From: Planctomyces sp. SH-PL62
GTDB taxonomy: Bacteria > Planctomycetota > Planctomycetia > Isosphaerales > Isosphaeraceae
NCBI RefSeq assembly: GCF_001610895.1
Contig: NZ_CP011273.1
Span: 4,216,001-4,280,000, forward strand
Direction: 5' to 3'
DNA: 64,000 nucleotides
Shown: positions 9,391 to 17,735 of the stretch, piece by piece
Position numbering within the stretch: the stretch's first letter is position 1
How the letters are laid out: each line of letters begins with the position of its first letter
The notes under the pieces: model-generated
Databases searched by the model: none
The model's input: the letters and a program-made list of their open reading frames with translations, nothing else
What the model was told of the DNA's origin: nothing
Position numbers and translations under genes: made by a program

Positions 9391-9759
9391 ATGAAGCGGC
9401 TCCTGGTGGTCGATGACGCAATGTTTATGCGACGGCTGATCGGCGGCGTCGCTCGCGACGCCGGCTGGGAAGTCGTCGGCGAGGCGGCCGACGGCGCCGA
9501 GGCGGTGTCTCTATACCTTGAACTTCGGCCCGACCTGGTGACGATGGATCTGGTGATGCCGATCATGGGAGGGCTGGACGCCCTTCGATCGATCCGCGAA
9601 CTGGACCCCGAAGCGAAGGTCGTGGTGATCACGGCCGTCGACCAGAAGCAGTCCGTCCTGGACGCGATCCGACTCGGGGCGATCGACTTCGTCGTGAAGC
9701 CCTTCGACCGCGACCGGGTGACGGGCCTGCTTCGGAAATTCGCCGGTTCCGCGCCTTGA
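9391..9759 (+). CDS. cheY: Single-domain response regulator CheY
   Basis: 122 residues forming one receiver domain and nothing else. The acidic pair Asp8-Asp9 (LLVVDDA), phospho-acceptor Asp53 (VTMDLVMP), Thr81 (VVITA) and Lys103 (VVKPF) are all present. It is likely the diffusible output of CheA in this operon and the substrate of CheC. Its 54-bp upstream gap includes TAGACT near 9348, which may be a weak internal promoter. With no flagellar or pilus motor gene nearby, its target cannot be deduced. Confidence 0.95.
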   Translation: MKRLLVVDDAMFMRRLIGGVARDAGWEVVGEAADGAEAVSLYLELRPDLVTMDLVMPIMGGLDALRSIRELDPEAKVVVITAVDQKQSVLDAIRLGAIDFVVKPFDRDRVTGLLRKFAGSAP

Positions 9760-9807
9760 TCTGCACCTGCCCTCTTCATTCGATCGGCAGCGAGGACCGC
9801 ATCCGTC

Positions 9808-10923
9808 ATGCCTGAAGTGCCTCTCCCCGACCCCGCCGCCCGCCGCGTTCGCGCGCTGGTCGTCGACGACTCGGCGTTAATGCGTCGACTCCTCACGGAC
9901 GTCCTCGGATCGTCGGGCCTGATCGAGGTCGTCGGCGTCGCGCGTAACGGTCGCGAGGCGGTCGCCCAGGTGGCGAAGCTCAAGCCCGACGTCGTCACGC
10001 TCGACGTCGAGATGCCCGAAGTCTCCGGCCTCGACGCGCTTCCCGCGATCCTGGCCGTCCGCGAAGTTCCCGTGGTGATGGTGAGCGCCCTGACGCAGGA
10101 GGGGGCCGACGTCACCCTCAAAGCCCTGGAACTCGGCGCGGTCGACTTTCACTCCAAGCCGACCCGAAACCAGTTGGCCGAACTGAGGGCGGAGGGCGAC
10201 CTTCTCGTCACCAAAATCGTCGACGCCGCCCACGGTCGCGTCTTCCGCCCTCGAAAGCTCACGTCGAGGGCGAGCGCCGAATCGCCTCCTCGCCCGCGAT
10301 TCCCCGCCCCGGCCGACAATGTCGCCTGCGTGGCCATCGGGATCTCCACTGGAGGGCCCCAGGCGCTCGCCCGAATCATCCCGCTCCTCCGGCCGCCGTC
10401 GCCCCCGATCGTGATCGTCCAGCACATGCCCGCGCAGTTCACCGGGGTCTTCGCCCAACGGCTCGACAGGACGTCGGAGCTGGAAGTCAAGGAGGCGGCC
10501 GATGGGGACCTCGTCATGCCGAACCGGGTCCTAATCGCCCCCGGAGGCCGCCATCTGACCCTGACCGGCCGATCTACTCGAGTTCGCGCGTCCCTTTCCT
10601 CGCCTGACGCTCCTTCCGTGAGCGGCCACAGGCCATCGGTCGACGTTCTCTTCCAGTCGGTGGCCAGGGTCTATGAGGGAGGGGCCCTCGGCGTGATCAT
10701 GACCGGTATGGGCCGTGACGGAGTCGACGGTTGCCGGGCCATCCTTGAAGCCGGCGGCCTGACCCTGGGCCAGGACGAGGCTACCTCCGTCGTCTACGGG
10801 ATGAACAAGGCCGCGTTTCTTGAGGGTGCCGTCAAGCACCAGTTCTCTCTCGACGACCTGCCGGAAATCCTTCAGGAACTCGCGACCCCGAGAAGTGTCG
10901 GTCGCGAGAGTGGAGGACTTTGA
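9808..10923 (+). CDS. cheB: Chemotaxis methylesterase/response regulator CheB
   Basis: 371 residues. An N-terminal receiver domain has phospho-acceptor Asp66 (VTLDVEMPEVSG) and KPT as the Lys element. A basic/Pro-rich linker leads to the C-terminal methylesterase. The catalytic triad motifs are clear: Ser in GISTGGPQAL, His in IVQHMPAQFT and Asp in MTGMGRDGVDG. When phosphorylated by CheA it demethylates and deamidates receptors, opposing CheR. It is the last gene of the cluster and faces the minus-strand FG-GAP gene across about 80 bases with no strong terminator seen. Confidence 0.96.
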   Translation: MPEVPLPDPAARRVRALVVDDSALMRRLLTDVLGSSGLIEVVGVARNGREAVAQVAKLKPDVVTLDVEMPEVSGLDALPAILAVREVPVVMVSALTQEGADVTLKALELGAVDFHSKPTRNQLAELRAEGDLLVTKIVDAAHGRVFRPRKLTSRASAESPPRPRFPAPADNVACVAIGISTGGPQALARIIPLLRPPSPPIVIVQHMPAQFTGVFAQRLDRTSELEVKEAADGDLVMPNRVLIAPGGRHLTLTGRSTRVRASLSSPDAPSVSGHRPSVDVLFQSVARVYEGGALGVIMTGMGRDGVDGCRAILEAGGLTLGQDEATSVVYGMNKAAFLEGAVKHQFSLDDLPEILQELATPRSVGRESGGL

Positions 10924-11004
10924 TCCAGGTCCGCCCCAGCCTGAATCGCAGCGAACGCCCGGCGGTCGGGCCACCCGCGATCGGAGGACCAGACTCATCG
11001 TCAC

Positions 11005-12198
11005 TCACTGAGGACGAAAGCGATACAGGACGACGTTGTGCGTGGCCCCGCCGACGGCGACGACGTCGGGACGGCCGTCGCCGTCGAGGTCGCCGCCGCG
11101 GAGGTCCTGAGCTGCGATGTCGGTGTCGACGATCGTGCGGCGCCAGGCGTCCGTCTCGGCGTCGAGGTCGTAAAGGCGGACGCCGTGGTCCTTGCCGCGA
11201 TGTCCGGCGAGGATCTCGTCCTGACCGTCGCCGTCCAGGTCGGCGACCCAGAGGGCGTGGCCGTCGGCGAGGGTGTCGTCGAGGACGGTCCGGGGACCAA
11301 AATCAAGACCATCCGCCGATTTTCGGGGCCACACGACGACATCGGTGCCGTGCCAGGGTTCGATTGTCGCGAGGAAGTCGCGACCATTTCGGATCCGCCC
11401 GCGATGGATCTCGCTGGCGCCGCGTCGGGGAGACTCCCCCGGGGCGCCCGGAACCAGTTCCGTCGCGGCGGGCTTGCCTGGAGGGCCGATTAGCGTGACG
11501 CCCTCGTTATCGGCCGCGAGGACGACCGGATGAGAGACGTCCGCAAACGAAGCGTGGTACTCGATCGCGTGGGTGACCCGCCGGTTCGTCAGCGGTCGTT
11601 TCGACCAGCGCGAGGCGTCGTGGACGTCCACTGCGACGTAGGCGAAGAGCTTGGCCGGGTCGCCGTATGCAGGCGGCGCGGCCTCGGGACCGAAGATCGG
11701 GGCCACGATCAGATCGAGCTTGCCGTCACCGTCGAGGTCGCCCCAGCGTAGTCGGTGGATGCTGCCGACCTCGTCGATCGGCAGGAGCTTCCAGGGGGCA
11801 TCGATGCCGACGCCGGGCTTCGCCAGCAGGAGCTTGCCCCGTTTCGGGCGGTTCATCTCGAAGTCATAGGCGATGGCGACCTCGGCCTTACCGTCGCCGT
11901 CGAGGTCCGCCGCGGCGCTGCTGATGACTCCTGGGGCTTCGTCCCGAGACGTGATCACCCGCTTCTCCCAGGACGGATTGCGGTACCAGGCGCAGACGTC
12001 GCCGCCCAGGGCGATCACGTCGGGTCGGCCGTCTCCATCGACGTCGGCGACTTCCACCTGATAGGCGCCCGGGAAGTCGGCGTCGAGGACGACGCGGTCG
12101 ACGGCGAATCGCGCGGCCGGCTCGTCGGGGGGGGCGGCGACGACTCGGCCCAGGCTGGTCAGGGCGAGAAACGCCAGCGATTTCCAGGTAGTTTTCAC
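11005..12198 (-). CDS. Secreted FG-GAP/VCBS repeat protein
   Basis: 397 residues from a GTG at 12198, chosen because a signal peptide (KTTWKSLAFLALTSLG, ending near VVAA) begins there and a GGA-type ribosome site lies upstream. An in-frame ATG at 12318 would put 40 non-conserved residues before the signal. At least five calcium-binding D-x-DGDG-xx-[DE] loops are seen (for example VDGDGRPD, LDGDGKAE, LDGDGKLD, LDGDGQDE, LDGDGRPD). They are spaced as in a seven-bladed beta-propeller of the FG-GAP/integrin type. The role is probably extracellular binding or structural; no catalytic motif is visible. Confidence 0.88.
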   Translation of the reverse strand: MKTTWKSLAFLALTSLGRVVAAPPDEPAARFAVDRVVLDADFPGAYQVEVADVDGDGRPDVIALGGDVCAWYRNPSWEKRVITSRDEAPGVISSAAADLDGDGKAEVAIAYDFEMNRPKRGKLLLAKPGVGIDAPWKLLPIDEVGSIHRLRWGDLDGDGKLDLIVAPIFGPEAAPPAYGDPAKLFAYVAVDVHDASRWSKRPLTNRRVTHAIEYHASFADVSHPVVLAADNEGVTLIGPPGKPAATELVPGAPGESPRRGASEIHRGRIRNGRDFLATIEPWHGTDVVVWPRKSADGLDFGPRTVLDDTLADGHALWVADLDGDGQDEILAGHRGKDHGVRLYDLDAETDAWRRTIVDTDIAAQDLRGGDLDGDGRPDVVAVGGATHNVVLYRFRPQ

Positions 12199-12220
12199 TC
12201 TGGTTCGTCCTTTCCGACGA

Positions 12221-13096
12221 TCAGGAGCCGAGCCGCTTCGCAGCCCAACCGGTGGGGACGCCGGCCGTGTCCTCGGGATTGACCATGACCTGGCCGACGT
12301 CGATCGCCTGATTGCCATCGCTCTCCACGGACTTCAACCGGCTTTCGAGCTGCGCGATCCGCTGTTCGAGCTGGATGAGGCGGTCTTCCAGGCCGTCCGG
12401 CCTTCGCGGTCGGGGCACTTCGGGGTAACCGAGCTGGCGCTGGAGGGCTGAGAAGAGGTAGAGTGGGTCGCGGCCGCGGTTCGCCCTCGCGATTTTGCCC
12501 TCTTTTTCACCGAAGAGGGGGGGATACTTGGGGCTGAAGTCGGGATTCAGCTTCCGGCGTTCGTTGACGAAGTAGGACGAGCGGACGAAGATCAGGTCGG
12601 CGAAGTCGACGTCGCCGAGCCGGGCCTGGAGGGTGCGGATATAGTCTCGCCAGTCCTCGTCGTACAGGGGGTCTTCGGCCATCGCGGCGAGTCCCCTGGT
12701 GTAGCCCAGCCGGTTTCTGGACAGTGACTCGAACTGGAAGATGAACAGGCCTGGGAGCGACGTCCCCTTGGCCTTGTACTCGACCTCTCGTTCCAGGATG
12801 AGGAGCGCCTGCTCCATCGGAAACCGGCTCAAGTCGGCCTCGGCCTGGCTGACGACGTGGGCCTGGAACTCGGTGAAGTAATGGCCGAGATGGCGCATGG
12901 CCGGTGCCATCAGGCCCGAGACCTTGCTCTCGGTGGCGAGGAAGCCGACCGCCATCGGCAGCTTGGTGGTCGAGAGCAACTCCTCGCCGACGCGATCGAG
13001 AATCTCCTGCGAGGGGACGCCGTCGGCTAGCCGTTCGCGGAAGGCGCGGAAAAAGTAGGCCTGCTCGATGAATTCCTCACGATCGAGCGCAGGCAT
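12221..13096 (-). CDS. Conserved protein of unknown function, 291 aa
   Basis: The start at ATG 13096 is supported by GGAGGGG a few bases upstream. I do not recognise a family. The protein is mostly helical, with no signal peptide or membrane segment, rich in charged and aromatic residues (FYFRAF-type N-terminus, ESLSRNRLGYTRGL, DLIFVRSSYFVNERRKLNPDF). Near the C-terminus a short coiled coil (EDRLIQLEQRIAQLESRLKSV) precedes a tail with VMVNPEDTAGVPTGW. The stop is 22 bases ahead of the GTG of the FG-GAP gene on the same strand, so the two may be co-transcribed. Confidence 0.75.
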   Translation of the reverse strand: MPALDREEFIEQAYFFRAFRERLADGVPSQEILDRVGEELLSTTKLPMAVGFLATESKVSGLMAPAMRHLGHYFTEFQAHVVSQAEADLSRFPMEQALLILEREVEYKAKGTSLPGLFIFQFESLSRNRLGYTRGLAAMAEDPLYDEDWRDYIRTLQARLGDVDFADLIFVRSSYFVNERRKLNPDFSPKYPPLFGEKEGKIARANRGRDPLYLFSALQRQLGYPEVPRPRRPDGLEDRLIQLEQRIAQLESRLKSVESDGNQAIDVGQVMVNPEDTAGVPTGWAAKRLGS

Positions 13097-13249
13097 GTCG
13101 GACCCCTCCGGCCACCGATTCGCCACGCCGGGCGGACTTCGGACGTGAGGTCCGATTGCGATCCGCGCGGTCGTCCGGCACCATGGTCTCCATCCTACGA
13201 ACTTCGATCGACGATCGAAACACCTCCACCGTCCCGAAGGAACGCCTCC

Positions 13250-13684
13250 GTGATCCGATCGCTGAGCATCGCCGCGCTGGTGGCCTACCTGTTCGTGCTG
13301 CTGGCGGTGACCCTGGCGTTCAAGCATCCCCAGTATCGGCCGGTCGCCGAGCGGCTGAGCCTGACCCCGTTCCAGAGCATCGGCAGGGACATTCCGCGGG
13401 GCGGGCGAGGTTTGTGGCTCAACATCGTCGGCAACATCGCCGTGTTCGCCCCGCTGGGCGTGGCGTTCGTCGCGCTGGGGAGTGGGCGGTTTCGCTGGCG
13501 GCACGCCGCGCTCGCGGGACTCGCCCTGAGCACGGCGATCGAGGTGATCCAGTTTCAGTCGGGACGACGATTCACCGACGTCGACGACGTGATCCTCAAC
13601 ACATTCGGAACGCTACTGGGATTCCTCGCGGCCGACAGCCTGCGACGGCTCGCGCTCCGACGATGCAGCGGCGAGCGGGTGTGA
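13250..13684 (+). CDS. VanZ-family membrane protein
   Basis: 144 residues from a GTG preceded by AAGGAA; the reading frame upstream is non-conserved. Four hydrophobic segments are seen: residues about 3-22, a second beginning at LWLNIVGNIAVFAPLGVAF, a third at the HAALAGLALS segment and a fourth near the C-terminus. The VanZ-like signature is present as NIVGNIAVFAPLG, then EVIQFQSGRRFTDVDDVILNTFGTLLGF. VanZ relatives confer low-level teicoplanin resistance in enterococci, but most bacterial members have no defined role. It converges with the esterase gene with only six bases between stops. Confidence 0.85.
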   Translation: MIRSLSIAALVAYLFVLLAVTLAFKHPQYRPVAERLSLTPFQSIGRDIPRGGRGLWLNIVGNIAVFAPLGVAFVALGSGRFRWRHAALAGLALSTAIEVIQFQSGRRFTDVDDVILNTFGTLLGFLAADSLRRLALRRCSGERV

Positions 13685-13690
13685 CGGGTT

Positions 13691-15259
13691 TCAACGCGCC
13701 TCGAGCGCGGGGGCGACGGCCGCCTGCATCCCGCGGTCGATTCGATCGGCCAGCGCGCGGTCGAGGATGTTGCTGTGATCCTTGTCGGGCAGGATCTCGA
13801 CATCCGCGTCGCTCCCGAGCTTCTCCAGCGACGACTTGAGCTTCTCGACCGCCCCTTCGAGGTAGAACGTGTCGAGGGAGCCGGTGATCACGTGGATCTT
13901 CCCCGCGAGCTTCGGGCCGATGGTCGGCCAGTTCCGCTCCAGAACCAGGCGAATGTCGTAGTTCTCCCACGCCCTGGCCGTCGCTGGGTCGATCGCGCCG
14001 GTCTTGCGGTCCCAGAGCTTGATAGGTGAGCCGTCCGCGCCTTTAGAGCTGAAGACCGCCTCGAACGAGCCGAGCTGGCCGCCGAAGCCCATCACATCCT
14101 CCATCCGCGAGAAGTCTTCATAGAACAGGACGGGTTTGGTCCCCATGCGGGCGATCGGGCGGCGCTCCCCCTGTCGGTCGCGGAACACGTTCTCACCGGC
14201 GGCGTACAGGTCGATCCTCTGGAAGTCGTGGAAGTCGACCGGGTCGGGGCTCGTCGACCAGGTCCCGCCGAAGAAGTCCGGGTAAGCCGTCTGGAGCCAC
14301 AGGCTGCTCCAGCCACCCGACGAATGGCCGTTGAGCAGCCGGGCGCGAGGGTCGGGAATCAGGCCGTGGGTCGCTTCCAGGTAGGGGATGAACTCCTCGA
14401 TCAAGGCCTGGCCGCGAGGGCCGTTGTTCGCGCTGTCGGCGAAGACGTGGTGGCCGGTGCCGCAATCGGCGTCGAGGACGATTCGGGTCATGTCGTCGGC
14501 GAAGTGCATGCCGGGGAAATCGACGTACCGGGGGGCCGAGTGGTGGTCGCCGCCGAAGCCCGTGATGATGTAGACGGCGGGCGACTTGCCGCCGGTGGGC
14601 CGCTTCGGAAGGATCACCGCGGCCCGATGCTTGATCGGCCGTCCGAGGAACGCCGAAAGCAACGGGCTGGGCAGCTCGGCGTACTTGATCCGGTCGGTCT
14701 CCTTGAACTCTCGCGGCGCGACGATCTGATCGACGACCAGCTTGATCGGCCCTTCGTTGCTCGTCGGCGAAGTGAACTCCACGATCGGGCCGTGGAGATT
14801 CCCCTCGCCCGAGCCGATTCTGGCCGTATCAAGGTTCAGCCTCACGACGGCCTGTGCACGATAGGCGCCGGGCGCGAGCTTGTCGAGGGAGTCGGGGAAG
14901 CCGTGGGCGCGGGCGTCGATTCGGATCGACTCGCCGGGCTTCCAGTCGCGAACGTCCCGAGCGAAGAAAGGTTGGGGCCGGAACCAGTTGGGGCCGAGCC
15001 GAGGCTCGCCGGGGGTTCCGGGTGCGGCGAGCATCACATAGACGCGAGCCGTGATCGGCCGACCGTCCGCCACCTGCTCCGGGTAGGCGACCTCGAAGAC
15101 CGCGCCGGGGGCGGCTGCCACCGGTGCAACGTCCGGCCGGTCCTTCGTCGCGGAGACGTCCTGGGCGGACGACGCAGTCGAGCCGACCACGGCGATCCAG
15201 AGGGCGAACGACGCTTGAAAGCCGAGCCCGGGCGTACGTCCGATCGGGAAATCACTCAT
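13691..15259 (-). CDS. Secreted alpha/beta-hydrolase esterase
   Basis: 522 residues with an N-terminal signal (FALWIAVVGSTASSA, cut near AQD). The first 200 residues are beta-rich and non-catalytic. The second half is a D-type putative esterase domain with AVYIITGFGGDHHS, a nucleophile elbow GHSSGGWSS and DPDPV-type loops near PDFFGGTWSTSPDP. A plausible late His lies in ILPDKDHSNIL and an acidic residue in ITGSLDTFY. The substrate is unknown; related enzymes cleave feruloyl or acetyl esters of polysaccharides. Downstream it converges with the VanZ gene. Confidence 0.85.
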   Translation of the reverse strand: MSDFPIGRTPGLGFQASFALWIAVVGSTASSAQDVSATKDRPDVAPVAAAPGAVFEVAYPEQVADGRPITARVYVMLAAPGTPGEPRLGPNWFRPQPFFARDVRDWKPGESIRIDARAHGFPDSLDKLAPGAYRAQAVVRLNLDTARIGSGEGNLHGPIVEFTSPTSNEGPIKLVVDQIVAPREFKETDRIKYAELPSPLLSAFLGRPIKHRAAVILPKRPTGGKSPAVYIITGFGGDHHSAPRYVDFPGMHFADDMTRIVLDADCGTGHHVFADSANNGPRGQALIEEFIPYLEATHGLIPDPRARLLNGHSSGGWSSLWLQTAYPDFFGGTWSTSPDPVDFHDFQRIDLYAAGENVFRDRQGERRPIARMGTKPVLFYEDFSRMEDVMGFGGQLGSFEAVFSSKGADGSPIKLWDRKTGAIDPATARAWENYDIRLVLERNWPTIGPKLAGKIHVITGSLDTFYLEGAVEKLKSSLEKLGSDADVEILPDKDHSNILDRALADRIDRGMQAAVAPALEAR

Positions 15260-15317
15260 GGGCCAAACTCGCTCTGGTATGGGGGACGTGGGGACGATGT
15301 CTGACGAACCGCCGCAG

Positions 15318-15896
15318 TCAAGGAACGAGCGGTTCGGGGACCGGGAGCGGCGGATGGGCGGCCAGGATCGTATCCTGGCTCACCGGGTCGAGCGGTCGGA
15401 AATGCGCCGCGGCCAATCGGGCCGAGCCCAGCACGCATTCCTTCTCGATCACGTAGAAGCGATTGTAATCGTGGATCGCTCGGTTGATCAGGGGCAGGTC
15501 GAGCCTCGCGACGAAGTCGGTCCAGCGGACGTTGAACCGCTCGACGCTCGCGACGAGGTCGCGCGCGATCGCCCGGCGCCGACGGGGCGACGCCGGGAAC
15601 TCGGCCCAACGAGGGATCGGGGCTTCGACGAGAGGCCAAAGAGGTTCGATCGACGCCCGGAACACGCCTCGCCAGTCTTCGGCACCGGTCGCACCTTTCG
15701 CCCACTGCCGGAGACGCATCTGGACCATCTCCAGGATCGCCCGGCGATGCCGCCGGCAGCGCTCGTCGAGACCGTGGATCAATGATTCCACCTCCAGGCC
15801 TCGTCGGGCGAACGCCGGGACGTCGAAGACGAACACCGAACCCTCGTCGGCGGTCGCGAGCGAGGCGTCGGACGGATCAGCGTCGAGTTCGCTCAT
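15318..15896 (-). CDS. Conserved protein of unknown function, 192 aa
   Basis: A soluble, helix-rich, Arg-rich protein without a recognised domain. Visible features are an acidic N-terminal 20 residues, a long amphipathic helix (ESLIHGLDERCRRHRRAIL) and WTDFVARLDLPLINRAIHDYNRFYVIEKEC, which looks like a buried structural core. The C-terminus is Pro-rich (HPPLPVPEPLVP). It lies between the lipoprotein and esterase genes on the same strand, 45 and 58 bases away, so an operon is possible. Codon use matches its neighbours. Confidence 0.7.
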   Translation of the reverse strand: MSELDADPSDASLATADEGSVFVFDVPAFARRGLEVESLIHGLDERCRRHRRAILEMVQMRLRQWAKGATGAEDWRGVFRASIEPLWPLVEAPIPRWAEFPASPRRRRAIARDLVASVERFNVRWTDFVARLDLPLINRAIHDYNRFYVIEKECVLGSARLAAAHFRPLDPVSQDTILAAHPPLPVPEPLVP

Positions 15897-15941
15897 AGCA
15901 GACGATTCTCAAGGCCTGGTCGTCGAGGAGGTCCGCCCGAT

Positions 15942-17528
15942 TCACTTGCCGCGCGGGGGAGGTTCCGGGAGGGTCGCCAGGGTATTGAGGCTCCGGCGAT
16001 AGTGCCAGAGTTGCCGCGCGGGGCCGAGCGTCGTCGTCCGCGACTTCCAGGCGGCGGCGATGTCGCGAAGGGCCTCCTCGGGGGCCTCCCCGGACATGGC
16101 CGAGGCGCGGCCTTCGGACAGGTCGGCGAGGTATCCGGCCGCGTCGGGGATGCGAAGCCCCGGCAGCACACGCTCTGCCATGAGGCTTCGGGAAACGGCG
16201 CCCGACCAACTCCTCGGATCGACGTCGGGTGCTGCGGACGGGTCGGGAAGGCCTCGGCCCATCTGGCTCGCGCGGACGGGGAGCATGGGGAACGCCCGCT
16301 CGGACAGGATGCGGTTGGCGACCCCGGCTTCCGCGAGGTACAGGGCCAGGTTGAAGGCCGCGTCTCGTTCGGATGGTTCCAGCCCGCGACGCACGCCGAC
16401 GAGCCAGCCGCCGCCGTAAGGCAGGTAAGTGGGCCGATTGACCGATCCCCCCTCCTCCCAGGCCCTGCGCGAGGGCTCGTAGACGCGCTCGGACCCCGGT
16501 AGAGGCGCCACGGCGATCGGATGGCCCTGCGACCATTCACCCGCCTTCTCGGCCCGGTCGATCAGCATGGCGGTCTTGCCCTCGCGGAACGCGGCCCGTG
16601 CGGCGACAACGTCGAACGTTTCGACTCCCGGAGGGCCGAACGCCTTCCAGCTCGCGATGGACTTCAGGGCCTCCACGAACGGCGGCGTTTCCAGGCGGGG
16701 AGCCAGATCATCGGCGTCGAAGAGGAACGAGTAGTGGTCGCGATGCTGGCCGAGGCTGGCGGCGCGGGCGAGGAAAGTCGCGTCGGCGACGCCCTCGGCG
16801 TCGTTCCCAAGAGCGGCGACCAGGCCGAAATCGGGAGAACCGTCGCCGTCCCAGTCCCGCCCCTGGAAGAAGCGGGCGAGACCGTCGAGTTGGGTCCAGG
16901 TCGCGGGCGCCTCCAGGGTCAGCCCTTGCTCCTGGGCGGCCTTGAGGTTGGTCTCCGCGGTGAACGCGTCGCGACGAGTGACCAGAACCAGCGTCGAGCC
17001 GCCGATCGGCAGCGCGACCCGCTGGGTCCCATACTTGCTCGCCTGCTCCCGGTAGACTGGGGCGATGTCCATGTAACGGAAGTCGCCCTCGCTCTCGTCC
17101 CCGTCCGGATCGACCGGCTTGCTCGCGCGGTCGGTCTGGCCGTCGCCGGGGGGCTGTGGGAGGACCACGGCGTTGGGAATTTCTTCCAGCAGTTCTCGGT
17201 CCATCAGGGCGCCGAGATCCTGGCCTGGGAAGATCAGCACGTCAAGGTCGCCGGCGTCCTCGACCGTACGAGCCGCGTCGCTGGCGACGACGATTTCGCC
17301 TTTACGGGAAGCCGTCCATTCTCCCCGCTGCGCCGCGACACCGGTCAGGATCGCCGGATCGCCGAGGGCGCCGATGGTCAGCTTGACGCCCGGGAAGCTC
17401 GGTGGCGGCTTGGGCTCATCGACCGCGGGGCCAGAGCAGCCGACCAGAGAGCCCAGCAGGCAGGAAAGAGCGAAGGCGCGAGGGAATCCCCCCGGGCGAT
17501 CGTGGTTCGAGGCGACCGACCACCGCAT
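15942..17528 (-). CDS. Solute-binding lipoprotein (ABC sugar-binding type, orphan)
   Basis: 528 residues from ATG 17528, which has GGAGAAG upstream; a longer frame to 17621 is unsupported. The signal peptide ends in a lipobox SLVGC with lipidated Cys31. The mature part resembles family 1 extracellular solute-binding proteins: LTIGALGDPAILTGVAAQRGEW, LDVLIFPGQDLGALMDRELLEEIP, DGDGSPDFGL and ALKSIASWKAFGP, then GKTAMLIDRAEKAGEW. No ABC permease or ATPase is adjacent, which is unusual for this family. It is divergent from the sialic-acid-lyase-like gene at 17736. The ligand cannot be told. Confidence 0.82.
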   Translation of the reverse strand: MRWSVASNHDRPGGFPRAFALSCLLGSLVGCSGPAVDEPKPPPSFPGVKLTIGALGDPAILTGVAAQRGEWTASRKGEIVVASDAARTVEDAGDLDVLIFPGQDLGALMDRELLEEIPNAVVLPQPPGDGQTDRASKPVDPDGDESEGDFRYMDIAPVYREQASKYGTQRVALPIGGSTLVLVTRRDAFTAETNLKAAQEQGLTLEAPATWTQLDGLARFFQGRDWDGDGSPDFGLVAALGNDAEGVADATFLARAASLGQHRDHYSFLFDADDLAPRLETPPFVEALKSIASWKAFGPPGVETFDVVAARAAFREGKTAMLIDRAEKAGEWSQGHPIAVAPLPGSERVYEPSRRAWEEGGSVNRPTYLPYGGGWLVGVRRGLEPSERDAAFNLALYLAEAGVANRILSERAFPMLPVRASQMGRGLPDPSAAPDVDPRSWSGAVSRSLMAERVLPGLRIPDAAGYLADLSEGRASAMSGEAPEEALRDIAAAWKSRTTTLGPARQLWHYRRSLNTLATLPEPPPRGK

Positions 17529-17663
17529 CCGGCTTCTCCAGCAAGGCCGCGCCGCCGGCGGCGATCGACTCGCCCGGGCTCGGCGGACTGCGGGAAGACT
17601 CATCCTACTGGCCCTTCGCACCGCCGGTCAAACCCGCCCCACGCTCCTCGGTCGCGATCTGAT

Positions 17664-17669
17664 TAGAAT
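17664..17669 (+). promoter_or_regulatory. Candidate -10 box of the aldolase gene
   Basis: TAGAAT matches five of six bases of the TATAAT consensus and would give a leader of about 60 nt before the ATG at 17736. No convincing -35 hexamer lies 16-18 bases upstream, so this is a weak call. Confidence 0.3.
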
Positions 17670-17735
17670 GAGGCTTGCGAACGCTTCCCTCGGCGGACGT
17701 CCGCCGGGGACACGACATCGAGAGGATCGATTACG

